From contig BDGG01000005.1 of NCBI GenBank assembly GCA_001949185.1, positions 434,001 to 498,000 on the forward strand: a stretch of DNA of 64,000 nucleotides, read 5' to 3'. Below, piece after piece: positions 21,622 through 31,700 of this stretch (within the stretch, counting starts at the first letter, position 1; each line of letters begins with the position of its first letter). The notes beneath the pieces were generated by a model. That model made no database searches. It saw only the letters and a program-made list of their open reading frames with translations, and was not told the origin of the DNA. Origin of the DNA: Ramazzottius varieornatus. Its lineage: Eukaryota; Tardigrada; Eutardigrada; Parachela; Ramazzottiidae. A program made the translations under genes and the position numbers.

Positions 21622-24600
21622 ATGGATCCGTGGAAAATGCTGCCTGATGAACGAACGAAATATGAGCATCAGTTTACCCAGTTGAATCCTGTCGACGGTT
21701 TCCTAACTGGCTCACAAGCAAGAGATTTCTTCCTGAAATCCCAGCTTCCCGGCCCAGTGCTAGCGAAAGTATGGGAACTTTCCGATATGAATCGCGATGG
21801 CCGGCTGGACAAGAATGAGTTTTCCATTGCGATGCACCTCATTCGAAAGAAGCTACAGGGTTCGGAGCTTCCAGCTACTCTCCCACACTCTATGCTGAGT
21901 CCCGTGGTAAACCCTCAGACTACAATAAGCCCGAGTGCCAGTGCGTGGGGAGCTATGCCTGATGTCCTACCGCGAGCCGCAGCAAGTCCACCGTCTGTGC
22001 TGGGCAGCGCAGGGGCGAGCATGCCCGGCAATCTGGATCTGCACGACTTGAATGGACCGCTTGCCAGTCATTCATTCCCGATACAGCCAAATCTCACTGG
22101 TGGAAGCTTCTTTCAAGGTAGGTGAATGCTGTCCTAGTAGACAGTTTCTGCCTGCATAGGTTTGGTGCGTGGTTTGTCGCATATTGTAGTATGTAGGTGG
22201 CTGAGGTGTGTATCCAGGTTCTTGGATACACATTCTTCTTCTAGCCACGATCGACAGGCACCAGCATACAAGACGTGTCTTAATTATCCGACTGGGCATA
22301 TGCAGGTTCTTGAGTTGATCGTGTTGTGCTCTTCTTGTCAGGTGCCGCGAACAAGAGTTTCGACCAACGAAGCCGCACCGGTTCATTCCCACAGATTTCC
22401 ACGACGGACACGCGAACTGCTACTCTTCCAGCTGGGGAATGGGCGATACCTCATCAAACCAAGCTAAAGTACAATAAAATGTTTCACGATCTTGATAAGA
22501 CTCGTATGGGCTCGTTGAGTGGTGGTCAGGCCAGGCCTATCCTGACTCAGTCTGGTCTTTCGGTCCCCGTTCTGGCTCAGGTTTGGGCGCTAGGGGATAT
22601 CGATAAAGATGGACGATTGACATCGGAGGAATTCGTATTGGTCATGCATCTGGTCGAACTAGCCAAGCAAAGACAACCACTTCCGGCTGTGTTACCTGTC
22701 GAACTCATTCCTCCCTCGTTTCGTCGACCAAAAGGCGTGAGCTCAACCATGCCGATCGCGGTGGAAGGGTCGGTTTCGTCGAATGATGCTGGGTCGCTTT
22801 CAGGGACACAAGTAAGTAACGGCAGATTGGTTCAAGTCATTCGAAATTCGAGCAAACAAATTCGGCAAGATTATTCTCCAAGTGGCGCATGCTTCCATCC
22901 AGAAACACTGGAAACGTGCGCAACTCGTGACAACGATCATGTCAAGTTTGTTTGGCGAGCTGATAAAATAGTTAATTTGACATTGCTGGTAGGATGCAGT
23001 CTTTCCGAATGCGCCGGCTTCGTTCGAGGACAAGAGGAAAGAAAACTACGATAAGGGTCAAGCGGAACTGGAACGAAGGCGGCAAGCTATTCAAGAGATG
23101 CAACGTCAAGAGCGCGAAGAACGGGAAAGACGAGAACGCGCCGAGCAAGAAAGGCGAGAAGCTCTTCGACTGGAACAAGAACGAAAGCGACAAGCTGAGC
23201 TAGAAGAACGAATGGCTCGTCAGCGCGAAATACAAGAGAAGGAAGAAGAAGAGCGTCGAAAGATTCTGGAGCAACAGAAAGCGGCAAGGTTAGAGATGGA
23301 ACGTCAAAGGAAGATCGAACGACAGAAACAGAGAAGGCACGAGCTTTTCAACGAGCGCACACGCGCTTACGAAGAACTGGCTCACTACAGACAGGAAAGT
23401 GGTGGGTTTGAGATCAATAGTGTGGATACTGATGCAAAGTTAGCGGATTTGTTAAGACTGGTGGAGGAAAGTCGGAACCAGGTGCGGGAAAGGAAGGACG
23501 CCATTGATGGGATGAGGGGACAAAGAGACCAGCTGCTGGAAACCATCAGCAAGGCGACTCAGGATGATGCGAGGTTGACAGAAGAGCTGAAGAGGGCGAA
23601 AAGTGAGGCGGCGTCTTTCTCGGGAAGATTGTCAATTGTGGGAGATGTCCGGGAAGACCTTCCAAAGTTGACTGCTGAAGTCGCTGCCCAACAGGTAAAC
23701 CCGTGGGAAAACCATTGGAAATTTTTCTTACTGAAAAAAGCATAAATTTGTCTTGTTAAGAACTTCCTGATAGTGCAAAGTCAAAAATGATACAGTTTTA
23801 CGGGAGCTTGGGCTGCTCGGTAAACAAGCTGGACAAAATCATTTTCCAGGCGGGCGGTCAGTAAAACTGTAAACGTGCGCCACTTGGGAAAACTAATCTA
23901 GTCGAGTTAGTTTGCCGAGCTTGCGAATACGCATCTGGATTCTGGCCCGTGGTTTAACTTTCTTTGAATTGCAGGAGAAGTTCAATGAAGTTCAAAGTAG
24001 GCTTTCGGAAGCCGAAACTTCCAGCTCGGGCATAAAGAAAGCTATCGAAGAGAGAAACGACAGAATAAGGTCCCTCGCGGACGAGTTCCAGGCCAAGTAC
24101 GAAGAACACACCAAACTTCTGCATGACTACCACAACAAGCAAGAATTCCTCTTCACCTCCTTCCCATCTTCGCGATCGACATCCTCAACTGGCCACATCG
24201 AACCTGTCAGCGATGGTTTGTACCCTAACCTCCAACCCTTGCAATCATCCTATGCTTCTCCCGTCAGTACAGATCACTACGGCTTCGATGCAGCAGCCAA
24301 GGCCGATACATGGGGAGATCAGAATGGCTTCGAAGCACCTGAGGACCTGTGGGGAGAACAGTCTCCTTTCGGTGACACTACCACAGAACAGAGTAATGGT
24401 GTGGCAGATATTCGTGATAAACTACAGAATGAACTAGTCATGAGAACACCTTCAGTCAAACACGATATCCACCTGTCGTTTGATAACTTCAAAAAGCATA
24501 CGTTCAAACAGTACCGAGCGCTGTTCACATACACGGCGGGCAATGAAGACGAGCTGTCGTTTCACGCGGGGGATATCATCTCCGTGCCTGATTCACACGA

Positions 24601-26249
24601 AGGTGAACCGGGATGGCTGCCTGGTGAACTGAATGGCAAGACAGGATGGTTGCCTGAAAATCACGTTCAGTTGTTAGAAGAACAGGGTGCTCAGAAAGAG
24701 GAGAAGTTCCAACCGACACCGAAGTCGAGGGGGAACTCGTTCAGTACGAGCCTTGATGCTTCAGCGATTGACGCGGCGCAGTTGCTGACGGGGAATGTGA
24801 AGGGAAGGGCGATACATCCCTGGAATGCAAAGAAGGAAACGCATTTGACTTTCGCGAAGGGTGACGTGTTGAGTCTGAGGAAGAAAGCGGATAACTGGTT
24901 CTTCGGAGAGAAGGAGGGCGGGAAACAGGGATGGTTCCCGGCGGCGTGTATCGAGATGATAGCTGAGGCTGAAGCAAGTCAGGGAGGAGCTGTGGCGGGT
25001 GGGTCTGTGGAGGGACACCGACATATGGCGCTGTTCGAGTACAAGTCGGACATCGAGGGGGATCTGTCGTTTGACGCCGGAGATGTCATCGTCGTCGTGC
25101 AGAAAGATGGAGATTGGTGGACGGGCAAAATCGGAAACCGAACTGGAATCTTCCCGGTACGTTTCGTTTGGTCTTACATGTTTGACACATCATTGTGCTG
25201 AAATTAGAGAAAAATGAAATACGAGACATGAAAACCACGAAAATTCAATTACAAACATGTTAAAGTTGAGCTAAAAGACAAAAATAAAAATAAGAGCTCC
25301 GCAAACAAATTTGACAGGATTTGTTTCTCAAGGGGCGCACGTTTTCCTTGTTGTTGGCTGAAAGCGGACGCCACTGGAGGACCTTTTTCGTCGAGTTTGT
25401 TTGCCGAGCTCCCGCATCGACCCAAACCGAGGACGACAATCATTTGCGTATTTTATCGTGTTTTTCTATCTCAGAGTAACTATGTCAAAGAACAAGAAAT
25501 CACTTCCCCACAAGCGGCTGTCACGCCGACGCAATTCAAGTCGATGGCTCCAGCACCTCCCTCACCATCCGTCACCGAGGAGTCATCCAAGAAGAAGCCA
25601 GAGATCGTTATTACTGTGGCGCCCTACGCTGCCGGTGGTCCCGAACAGATATCTTTCGCAAAAGGCGATATGATTCTGGTGAAGAAGAAAACTGAGACTG
25701 GCTGGTGGGAAGGTGAGCTTCAGGCCAAGGGAAAGCAGAAACAGACCGGCTGGTTTCCCGCAGCCTACGTCAAGAGCATTGCTGGATCCGGACAAGGAAG
25801 TGACAGCGCAGCAGCCACGCCGACGACGAATAGCTCCCGAACGGCCTCCCTTTCATCCGGTGAGAAACGAGAATACAAATGAAAAAATCATACATTTAAT
25901 GTCGAACTCTGATGACGCACTCGACAAGATTGTTTATTTAAGTGAGGCGATAACACTGGAAACTTGCGCCACTGGGAAGAGTAATCTTGCCGAGCCTGTT
26001 CGTCAAGGTTTTGTTTCGTATCTTTTTACTTGATACTTTTTAGGGTCCGCCGCAGATATTTCTTCCGGTATTTCCGGTACCAAAGTCGAGGCGATGTTTG
26101 ATTACACGGCCATGAACGATGATGAGCTATCGTTCAAGAAGAACGACATCATAACAATCATCGCAAAGGAAGACGAGAACTGGTGGAAAGGGTCGCTGAA
26201 TGGAAAGACTGGCATATTGCCCAGTAATTACGTTCATATTTTGAATTAG
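21622..26249 (+). CDS. ITSN1: Intersectin, short form (EH-EH-coiled coil-5xSH3)
   Basis: Intersectin/Dap160 is an endocytic scaffold linking EH-domain partners with dynamin, synaptojanin and WASP at clathrin-coated pits. Six exons: 21622-22117, 22342-22811, 22993-23694, 23975-25156, 25475-25859 and 26044-26249. Phases close to 1146 aa. EH1 spans residues ~1-95 ([13 protein letters not shown] calcium loop) and EH2 ~205-300 ([13 protein letters not shown]). A Glu/Arg-rich coiled coil runs from ~323 to 630. Five SH3 domains follow: ~733-790 (ALFTY), ~830-890 (AIHPW), ~905-955 (ALFEY), ~995-1055 (APYAA) and ~1090-1146 (AMFDY, ending SNYVHILN). The stop follows the fifth SH3, so the DH-PH-C2 part of the long vertebrate form is absent, as in Drosophila Dap160. 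Introns 2-5 each contain a family A repeat; intron 1 does not. Confidence 0.96.
22208..22231. repeat. Perfect 9-bp hairpin in intersectin intron 1
   Basis: GTGTATCCA and TGGATACAC are separated by GGTTCT. It lies within intron 1 of the intersectin gene and no function is known to me. Confidence 0.6.
22849..22961. repeat. MITE-like repeat family A, copy 5
   Basis: Left end CGAGCAAACAAATTCGGCAAG, core CAAGTGGCGCATGC and AACGTGCGCAACTC, right end CAAGTTTGTTTGGCGAGCT. It lies in intersectin intron 2. Confidence 0.8.
23814..23920. repeat. MITE-like repeat family A, copy 6
   Basis: Left GCTCGGTAAACAAGCTGGAC; right half intact, with AACGTGCGCCACTTGGG and GTCGAGTTAGTTTGCCGAGC. It lies in intersectin intron 3. 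Confidence 0.8.
25294..25411. repeat. MITE-like repeat family A, copy 7 (both ends intact)
   Basis: Begins GAGCTCCGCAAACAAATTTG and ends GAGTTTGTTTGCCGAGCTC, so the terminal inverted repeat is visible at both ends. Core GGGGCGCACGTTTTCC. It lies in intersectin intron 4. This copy best defines the 118-bp element. Confidence 0.85.
25918..25998. repeat. MITE-like repeat family A, copy 8, truncated
   Basis: CTCGACAAGATTGTTT on the left and AACTTGCGCCACTGGGAA with ATCTTGCCGAGC on the right; the middle is shortened. It lies in intersectin intron 5. Confidence 0.75.
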
Positions 26250-26821
26250 AATAAGATGAAATTTATTTCAAGTTTGGTAAAGATTTCTCCTTTGCGTCTT
26301 CTTGCTTTTCACGTGTTTTTGTTTTAATTTATTAACTACGACGCTTTCTTTTGATTTTTCGGCGATTTTTTGTCGTGCTCAAGACCTAGAGGTGCATATG
26401 TACGTAATGCTTGTCTTGTCCATCGTGCAAAACGTAAAGCTTCATGCCTGGTTTTCGTTCGGACTTGAGAATTTAGCCAGCGGTTCAAGGAAAAAGCAAG
26501 CCTCCAAGAACTCTGGGACATTGCGTACTTGCGCAGTGACTGTTGTCGCCGCTGTGACGTCATCGCGGGCATCTCAGTTATCGCGCTGGCAATTTCTCCC
26601 GCATGCATGTATGGATGAGTGCGAGGTCCACTGTATGATGCATGCAGCTGTGCAAGGGAAAGGTACCTTTTGTCAGCCAGCCGGGAGTTTCTTGGTGAAA
26701 GCTGTAGAATCGGTGAACAGCAATCCAAAACATCATCCTTGGCAACGAAAGGGAGAGTAAATGCCGAGGGTTGAACAAGCTGCGAAATCTATCTAGAAGC
26801 AGCAGATTTATCGGCATTCAA

Positions 26822-27265
26822 ATGACGGAGCAACTTTCTGACAAGCAAGTCGCGAACTTCAAGCAGGCTTTCGTCTTGTTTGATAAAGATGGCAATGGCA
26901 TTATATCGCCTGCGGACCTCGCTTCAGCTATGAAAAGCTTGGGTCTTTCTCCCACCGAGGCCAATCTGCAGGATATGATCAACGAAGTGGACATTGATGG
27001 AGATGGGTCCGTCGAGTTTTCCGAGTTCCTGCGGATGATGGTTCGCAAAATGAAGCAAGTCGACCTGGACGACGAGCTACGTGTGATTTTTAATCTTTTC
27101 GACAAGGACCGCGATGGGTTCTTGAACGTAAAAGATTTGTCTATTGTTTTAGCGAGTTTGGGAGAAAAACTAACCGATGCCGAAGTCAAGGAACTTATCG
27201 TGGATTTCGACCTCGACGGTGATAACATGATTAACTATCACGAATTTGTTCATATGATGAGCTGA
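26822..27265 (+). CDS. Calmodulin-like EF-hand protein, single exon
   Basis: 147 aa from [17 protein letters not shown]. It has four EF-hands with loops [36 protein letters not shown] and [12 protein letters not shown]. All four keep Asp at position 1 and an acidic residue at 3 or 5. The fourth has Asn at loop position 6 instead of Gly and Glu at 12, the third has Asp at 12, and the first ends in Asp. Binding strength may therefore differ between sites. Length and domain order match calmodulin (149 aa), but the sequence is clearly diverged, so it is a calmodulin-like paralogue and not calmodulin itself. It lacks introns and may descend from a retrocopy. It lies ~570 bp after intersectin on the same strand, with PIG-C converging on it. 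Confidence 0.88.
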   Translation: MTEQLSDKQVANFKQAFVLFDKDGNGIISPADLASAMKSLGLSPTEANLQDMINEVDIDGDGSVEFSEFLRMMVRKMKQVDLDDELRVIFNLFDKDRDGFLNVKDLSIVLASLGEKLTDAEVKELIVDFDLDGDNMINYHEFVHMMS

Positions 27266-27327
27266 CCAATTTCCTAGTAAAACATCACCGACCTAAACAA
27301 AGCCAAATATTCGCCGAGTATATATTA

Positions 27328-28209
27328 CTAATGCGCGTAATTCGGCGACGTAATAACAGCTTCATCCCACGGACCATGAATGGTAGTTTTGTACCGCTGT
27401 AAACGGACGAACAGGAAAGGACACAACAGAGAAAGACCTATGATCATCAGAAAGAACATCAGTGCAAAGAATTTACTGACAAAAGCTACCAGTGTCACAT
27501 CTGCCAAAATAAGCATGGGCGTAACAGAGAGAAAGTACCCAGGCCGTTTGCGCTGCAGGACCGATCGCATAGCTGGCCACAGCCCGAAAATCCCTGCGGC
27601 TGATATGATCAGCGCGAAAGCGTCTAACGAAGAAGGTAACCGCGAAGCTAAGCAAACCGCGGCAGCGAATGCCGCGTTCAACGAGAAGGCTTGTGAGACC
27701 ACCAGAGCGCGAGGTCCGTAATCGTGGACAGCAATGTTAGCCATCAGCATACCTGTAACCATGAGGTAGATCGTGTCCGTGCTGACTGTCCGAGTCAACG
27801 TGGACAGGATTGGGGAGACGCCGAACGCAAACCCGTATATGACCAGACAGGTGTGCATTTCTTTTTTGGAAGGGAATATGTCCGACATGCCTTGCATCCG
27901 TCTGTACCAGGCGTTACCGAAAGCCAGCTGGATGGAGAGAGCGAAGATGACTTGGAAGGCATCGATTCGCTTCTCGTAGATGTAGACGTAGATTAGAACG
28001 AACAGGACAGCTAGACAAACTTGTTGAACGAGGACAGCCGTGCCGCGAACAGCTTCAAAGAAAGTGTACGTTTTGAGGTTGACGTTTGTGCGAAGCTCCT
28101 TTAGGAATGTTTCGTCGTCCGTGTGGTTGTCGGGTGTGCCTTGGTTCTTCCACAGCACTCTGCGCGAGTATCCCGCTGTGAGGATGGGAGCATACGTTGA
28201 ACCGTCCAT
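27328..28209 (-). CDS. PIGC: PIG-C, GPI-GlcNAc transferase subunit
   Basis: PIG-C is part of the ER complex (PIG-A/C/H/P/Q/Y, DPM2) that transfers GlcNAc to phosphatidylinositol, the first step of GPI-anchor synthesis. This is a single exon of 293 aa from MDGSTYAPILTAGY at 28209. A cytosolic N-terminus with WKNQGTPDNHTDDETFL, typical of the family, is followed by about eight hydrophobic segments. Characteristic stretches include SPILSTLTRTVSTDTIY, HDYGPRALVVSQAFSLNAA and SRLPSSLDAFALI. Human PIGC is 297 aa and also encoded in one exon. A 5' UTR intron may end at CTTCGCAG just upstream of the ATG. The gene converges on the calmodulin-like gene with only ~60 bp between stop codons. Confidence 0.95.
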   Translation of the reverse strand: MDGSTYAPILTAGYSRRVLWKNQGTPDNHTDDETFLKELRTNVNLKTYTFFEAVRGTAVLVQQVCLAVLFVLIYVYIYEKRIDAFQVIFALSIQLAFGNAWYRRMQGMSDIFPSKKEMHTCLVIYGFAFGVSPILSTLTRTVSTDTIYLMVTGMLMANIAVHDYGPRALVVSQAFSLNAAFAAAVCLASRLPSSLDAFALIISAAGIFGLWPAMRSVLQRKRPGYFLSVTPMLILADVTLVAFVSKFFALMFFLMIIGLSLLCPFLFVRLQRYKTTIHGPWDEAVITSPNYAH

Positions 28210-28701
28210 GTTCGCACCCTGCGAAGACAACGAACAAACCACAGGAATGGATGAACGGTCAGAATGAGCTTGACTCCGTGCTTGAGAGTGGAAAGTGGGA
28301 AGGCAGGAAGACTGATCGAAGAATTTTAGTTGGAGTTTGGAACTTGGGTTATAACTGATTGTTGATCCACTGTAAACAAGGACTCCCGTACTGACAGGTT
28401 GTCAGGTCATCATATTATGCTGTGTTATATATCATGTCCTAACTTCCGGTTGCAAGTTGAGAACTTCCGCCGTCGCTTATACGTATTCTTTTCCAGGATT
28501 TTCGATTTCCGATTCCCCATTCCCGACTGCCGACTCCATTATCGGTCACAGGCAGATCGTACTTCGGATCAAGGCGTAACAGGATCGTGGTTCTTGTTTG
28601 TTGAAAACTGTCGAAGCTAGCTCATTTCGACGATTGCATGGTGAACGTCGTCGCAGTTAACCCAGCATCTTTGCGTCCTTCCGGAGTTCCGACAAATCAG
28701 C

Positions 28702-31700
28702 ATGGTAAGTTCTTTTGCGGCTGGACTCACCGAGATGCTGACGACTTCTCCTTTTGCAGCCGGCCACAGTGAAGGTGAAAATATGCGAAGCGCGAAACCT
28801 CCCAATCATGGACCGCGGTGGAGAGACTACAGATGCTTTCGTGGAGGCAATTAATTACTGCTGAAGCCGTAGTGTTCTCTTTCAGTAGTTGATTGATGTT
28901 AGCCGCTCACTGTACATCGTCTTTATAGGTTCGGCTAGCAAATAATGTCTTCAAGACCGAAGTGTGCCGTCGGACGTTGGACCCCAAATGGGACAGTGAC
29001 TGGTTCAAGTTCGACGTTAGTGATGCTGCGTACTTACGGTATTCATCTATATATGTAATCTGTTCATAACCCGTTGTTTCTTTTTAGGTAAAGGACATAG
29101 AACTGCAGGAAGACCCATTGCAAATCCGAATCATGGACTACGACACGTATGACAACTTGTATCGCATGAATTTGACCTCACATCACTGAATTTAGAACAT
29201 ACCGACATGTATAAACATTGATACGTTAAAGGTATTCCTCCCACGATGCGATCGGAAAGATCTATGTGGACTTAACGAACATGCTCGTGAGCGAGAACCG
29301 CTCCTCTTATACTGGCTGGCTTCCCATCTACGACACTCTTCTAGGCATCCGTGGGTAAGTTTCAATGCGGCTTACCTTCACACATACAAGATTCGGTCAA
29401 TAATGGGTTATGTGGCCACAAGTTATTTGCTTGAATAGGCAGCTTCGGATCGAAATTCGGCTAATTACGTTCTGCGTCGATATGAAGTCCTTCTGGCATC
29501 CCTCACAGAATGTCCTCTTCTTTGCTTGTAAGGAACTCGAATCATTGTTAACTCGCTCCGATTATTTATTGATAAATGTGCTTTGTTATTTGCAGCGTCT
29601 CTCTTTCCTACGGGCTTCCATGTAAAGCGCATCATCGGTCTCGTCGACCATGTCATAGTCGCAGATGATCCCGAACATCAGTGGCTGATCGACAAGCTTC
29701 GTACTCCGCGCTCGACAAACGAAGCTCGGCAGTTGCTGTTTATGAAGATGTCCGGTGAACTGCGGCGGAAGATAGGCGGGAAAGTGGTCGATTTGGGCGG
29801 GAACGCCGTGATCGCACTGCAACAACGAATTGACCTCGGCAACATGGGCATCATCCTTCGTGTGATCGGGACCGCAGTCGTTATTGAGAAGATGAGAACC
29901 GAGTTCACTGTTGGTGAAACAGTACTCGACACCGCGAACAGAAGTAGCGTGTCCCCTGTTGACAGAAGACGATTAGCCAAAGTAGACATCGTTCCTGGAC
30001 TTGCGCCAAAGATCAAGGATACGACGCTGAGAGATGGCCACGAAAGCACAAACGAATATGGTAGTCTAGTAGCACTCTGGTGATACCATCGGCTGGCAGG
30101 CATGAATGAGGGTGCGGTCCTCTTTAGGCAATAAGGTCCCTGGTTTCGATGGCATCCCAGAAAATGGGCACGATGACATGACGAAATTCTATCTGGGATC
30201 TTCGCAAGAGAGCGATCCACCGGAGGGCCGGACAACCAGTAGCGCGGTATGCTGTCATTACGTTCGGAATGTAAGTACAGGGTTCCGTAAGGCTTTCGAT
30301 TTTTTAGGAGTTCCCGTTTCTTACCATCAAACACTTTCCGAATGGATTGATCAAGAGCCTGGGCGGAACCGTGTCGTGCAAACTGGTAAAGACGTTGGAA
30401 CGCGTGGAACAAGATGGTAAATTTGGTCCACCTTTTCCTTCTTCTGTTTCTTCCTGCTTTCGTTTCCGGTTCGTCATGCTTGGTATTGTACTGAACCTGA
30501 ATAGTCTCATTGCTCTGCAGATATCAATCAAGCTCCGTACGCCCTTTGGTGGAAAGAAGTGCGGTCGGAAGTTTTCCGGTTGATGAAAAGCATTGGATGT
30601 AATGCTGTGATCGGCTACACAGAAGATGTCACTTTGACGGACATGGGCAACATTCAATTGCTATGCGCCTCCGGAACTGCCGCAGTGCTCGATATTACTC
30701 TCGCGGTGAACGACAGCACTACCGAAGTACTCGCTGGGCTAATCTATTACATCACATTCCCTTACTTCACGAACGATTTCTTCCTCATTGTGACGAATTC
30801 CAGGCATCCTGGAGCACTACGCTGGCGAAGGACAACATCAGCAAAGAACAGTCGACTTTGCAATAGTAAGCTCTAAACACTGACTCTTTCGGCTTCTTTC
30901 TTCCATAAAATTTTCAATAATTTATTTCCAGTCCGGAAATGGTTGGTGTATCTGTGACTTGCAACACTTTCCATTCTCCAAGTGGAATTTACACGGAGCA
31001 TGCTGCGCCGACTTCGTCCTTGTGTTCGGTTTGCCGCACTGGATCCGTGCCCGATATGCTCTTACTTACCATTGAGCCTTTTACTGGAATGCCAATCAAA
31101 GGTACCGGCACTCTAATTCAAGCACGGGTCGCTGTTCGTCGCAACAGAACCTTCAAAGGTAGGCCAGTCATATTTCATACGTCGATGCGCCAAAATTATT
31201 GGACAGAATAATGTTATCAATTTACCGATGTTAATGGTGATTCTGAATAACACCAAATGAGGAGACGTTGAGGTAAATTTTGCCCTATTGGTTTGACAGG
31301 GGAGAATGGCGCGAGAGAACTGTCGGAAGCTTTGCCATTCGTGGAGTTTGAACTCCATTCTCAGATAAGCACAAAACTGAGGTTGCTGGGCCTGAACGTT
31401 GTCTTTGGGTTAAAAGTGGATATCAAATGTGGGTCGGAAGTCATTGTCGCACTAGCGACAGGTACCGGGCTCTACGTAACTGCGCTACCGAAGCCCGCTA
31501 GGCTCACAGTTTTCTCCGAGAAGCAGAGCGCAGCGGAGCCTTTGGACCTACAAGGTAAACTTGACGGTCTGATCGAACAGCAGATGAGACAACTCGGCTT
31601 GACCGACGAAAAGGAGGACTTGAAGTCTGGAAGACCCTCGAGACTGCTGAAACAGACACCGGGTCATGGAAAACGGAGGAAAACAACGGGATCGAGACAA

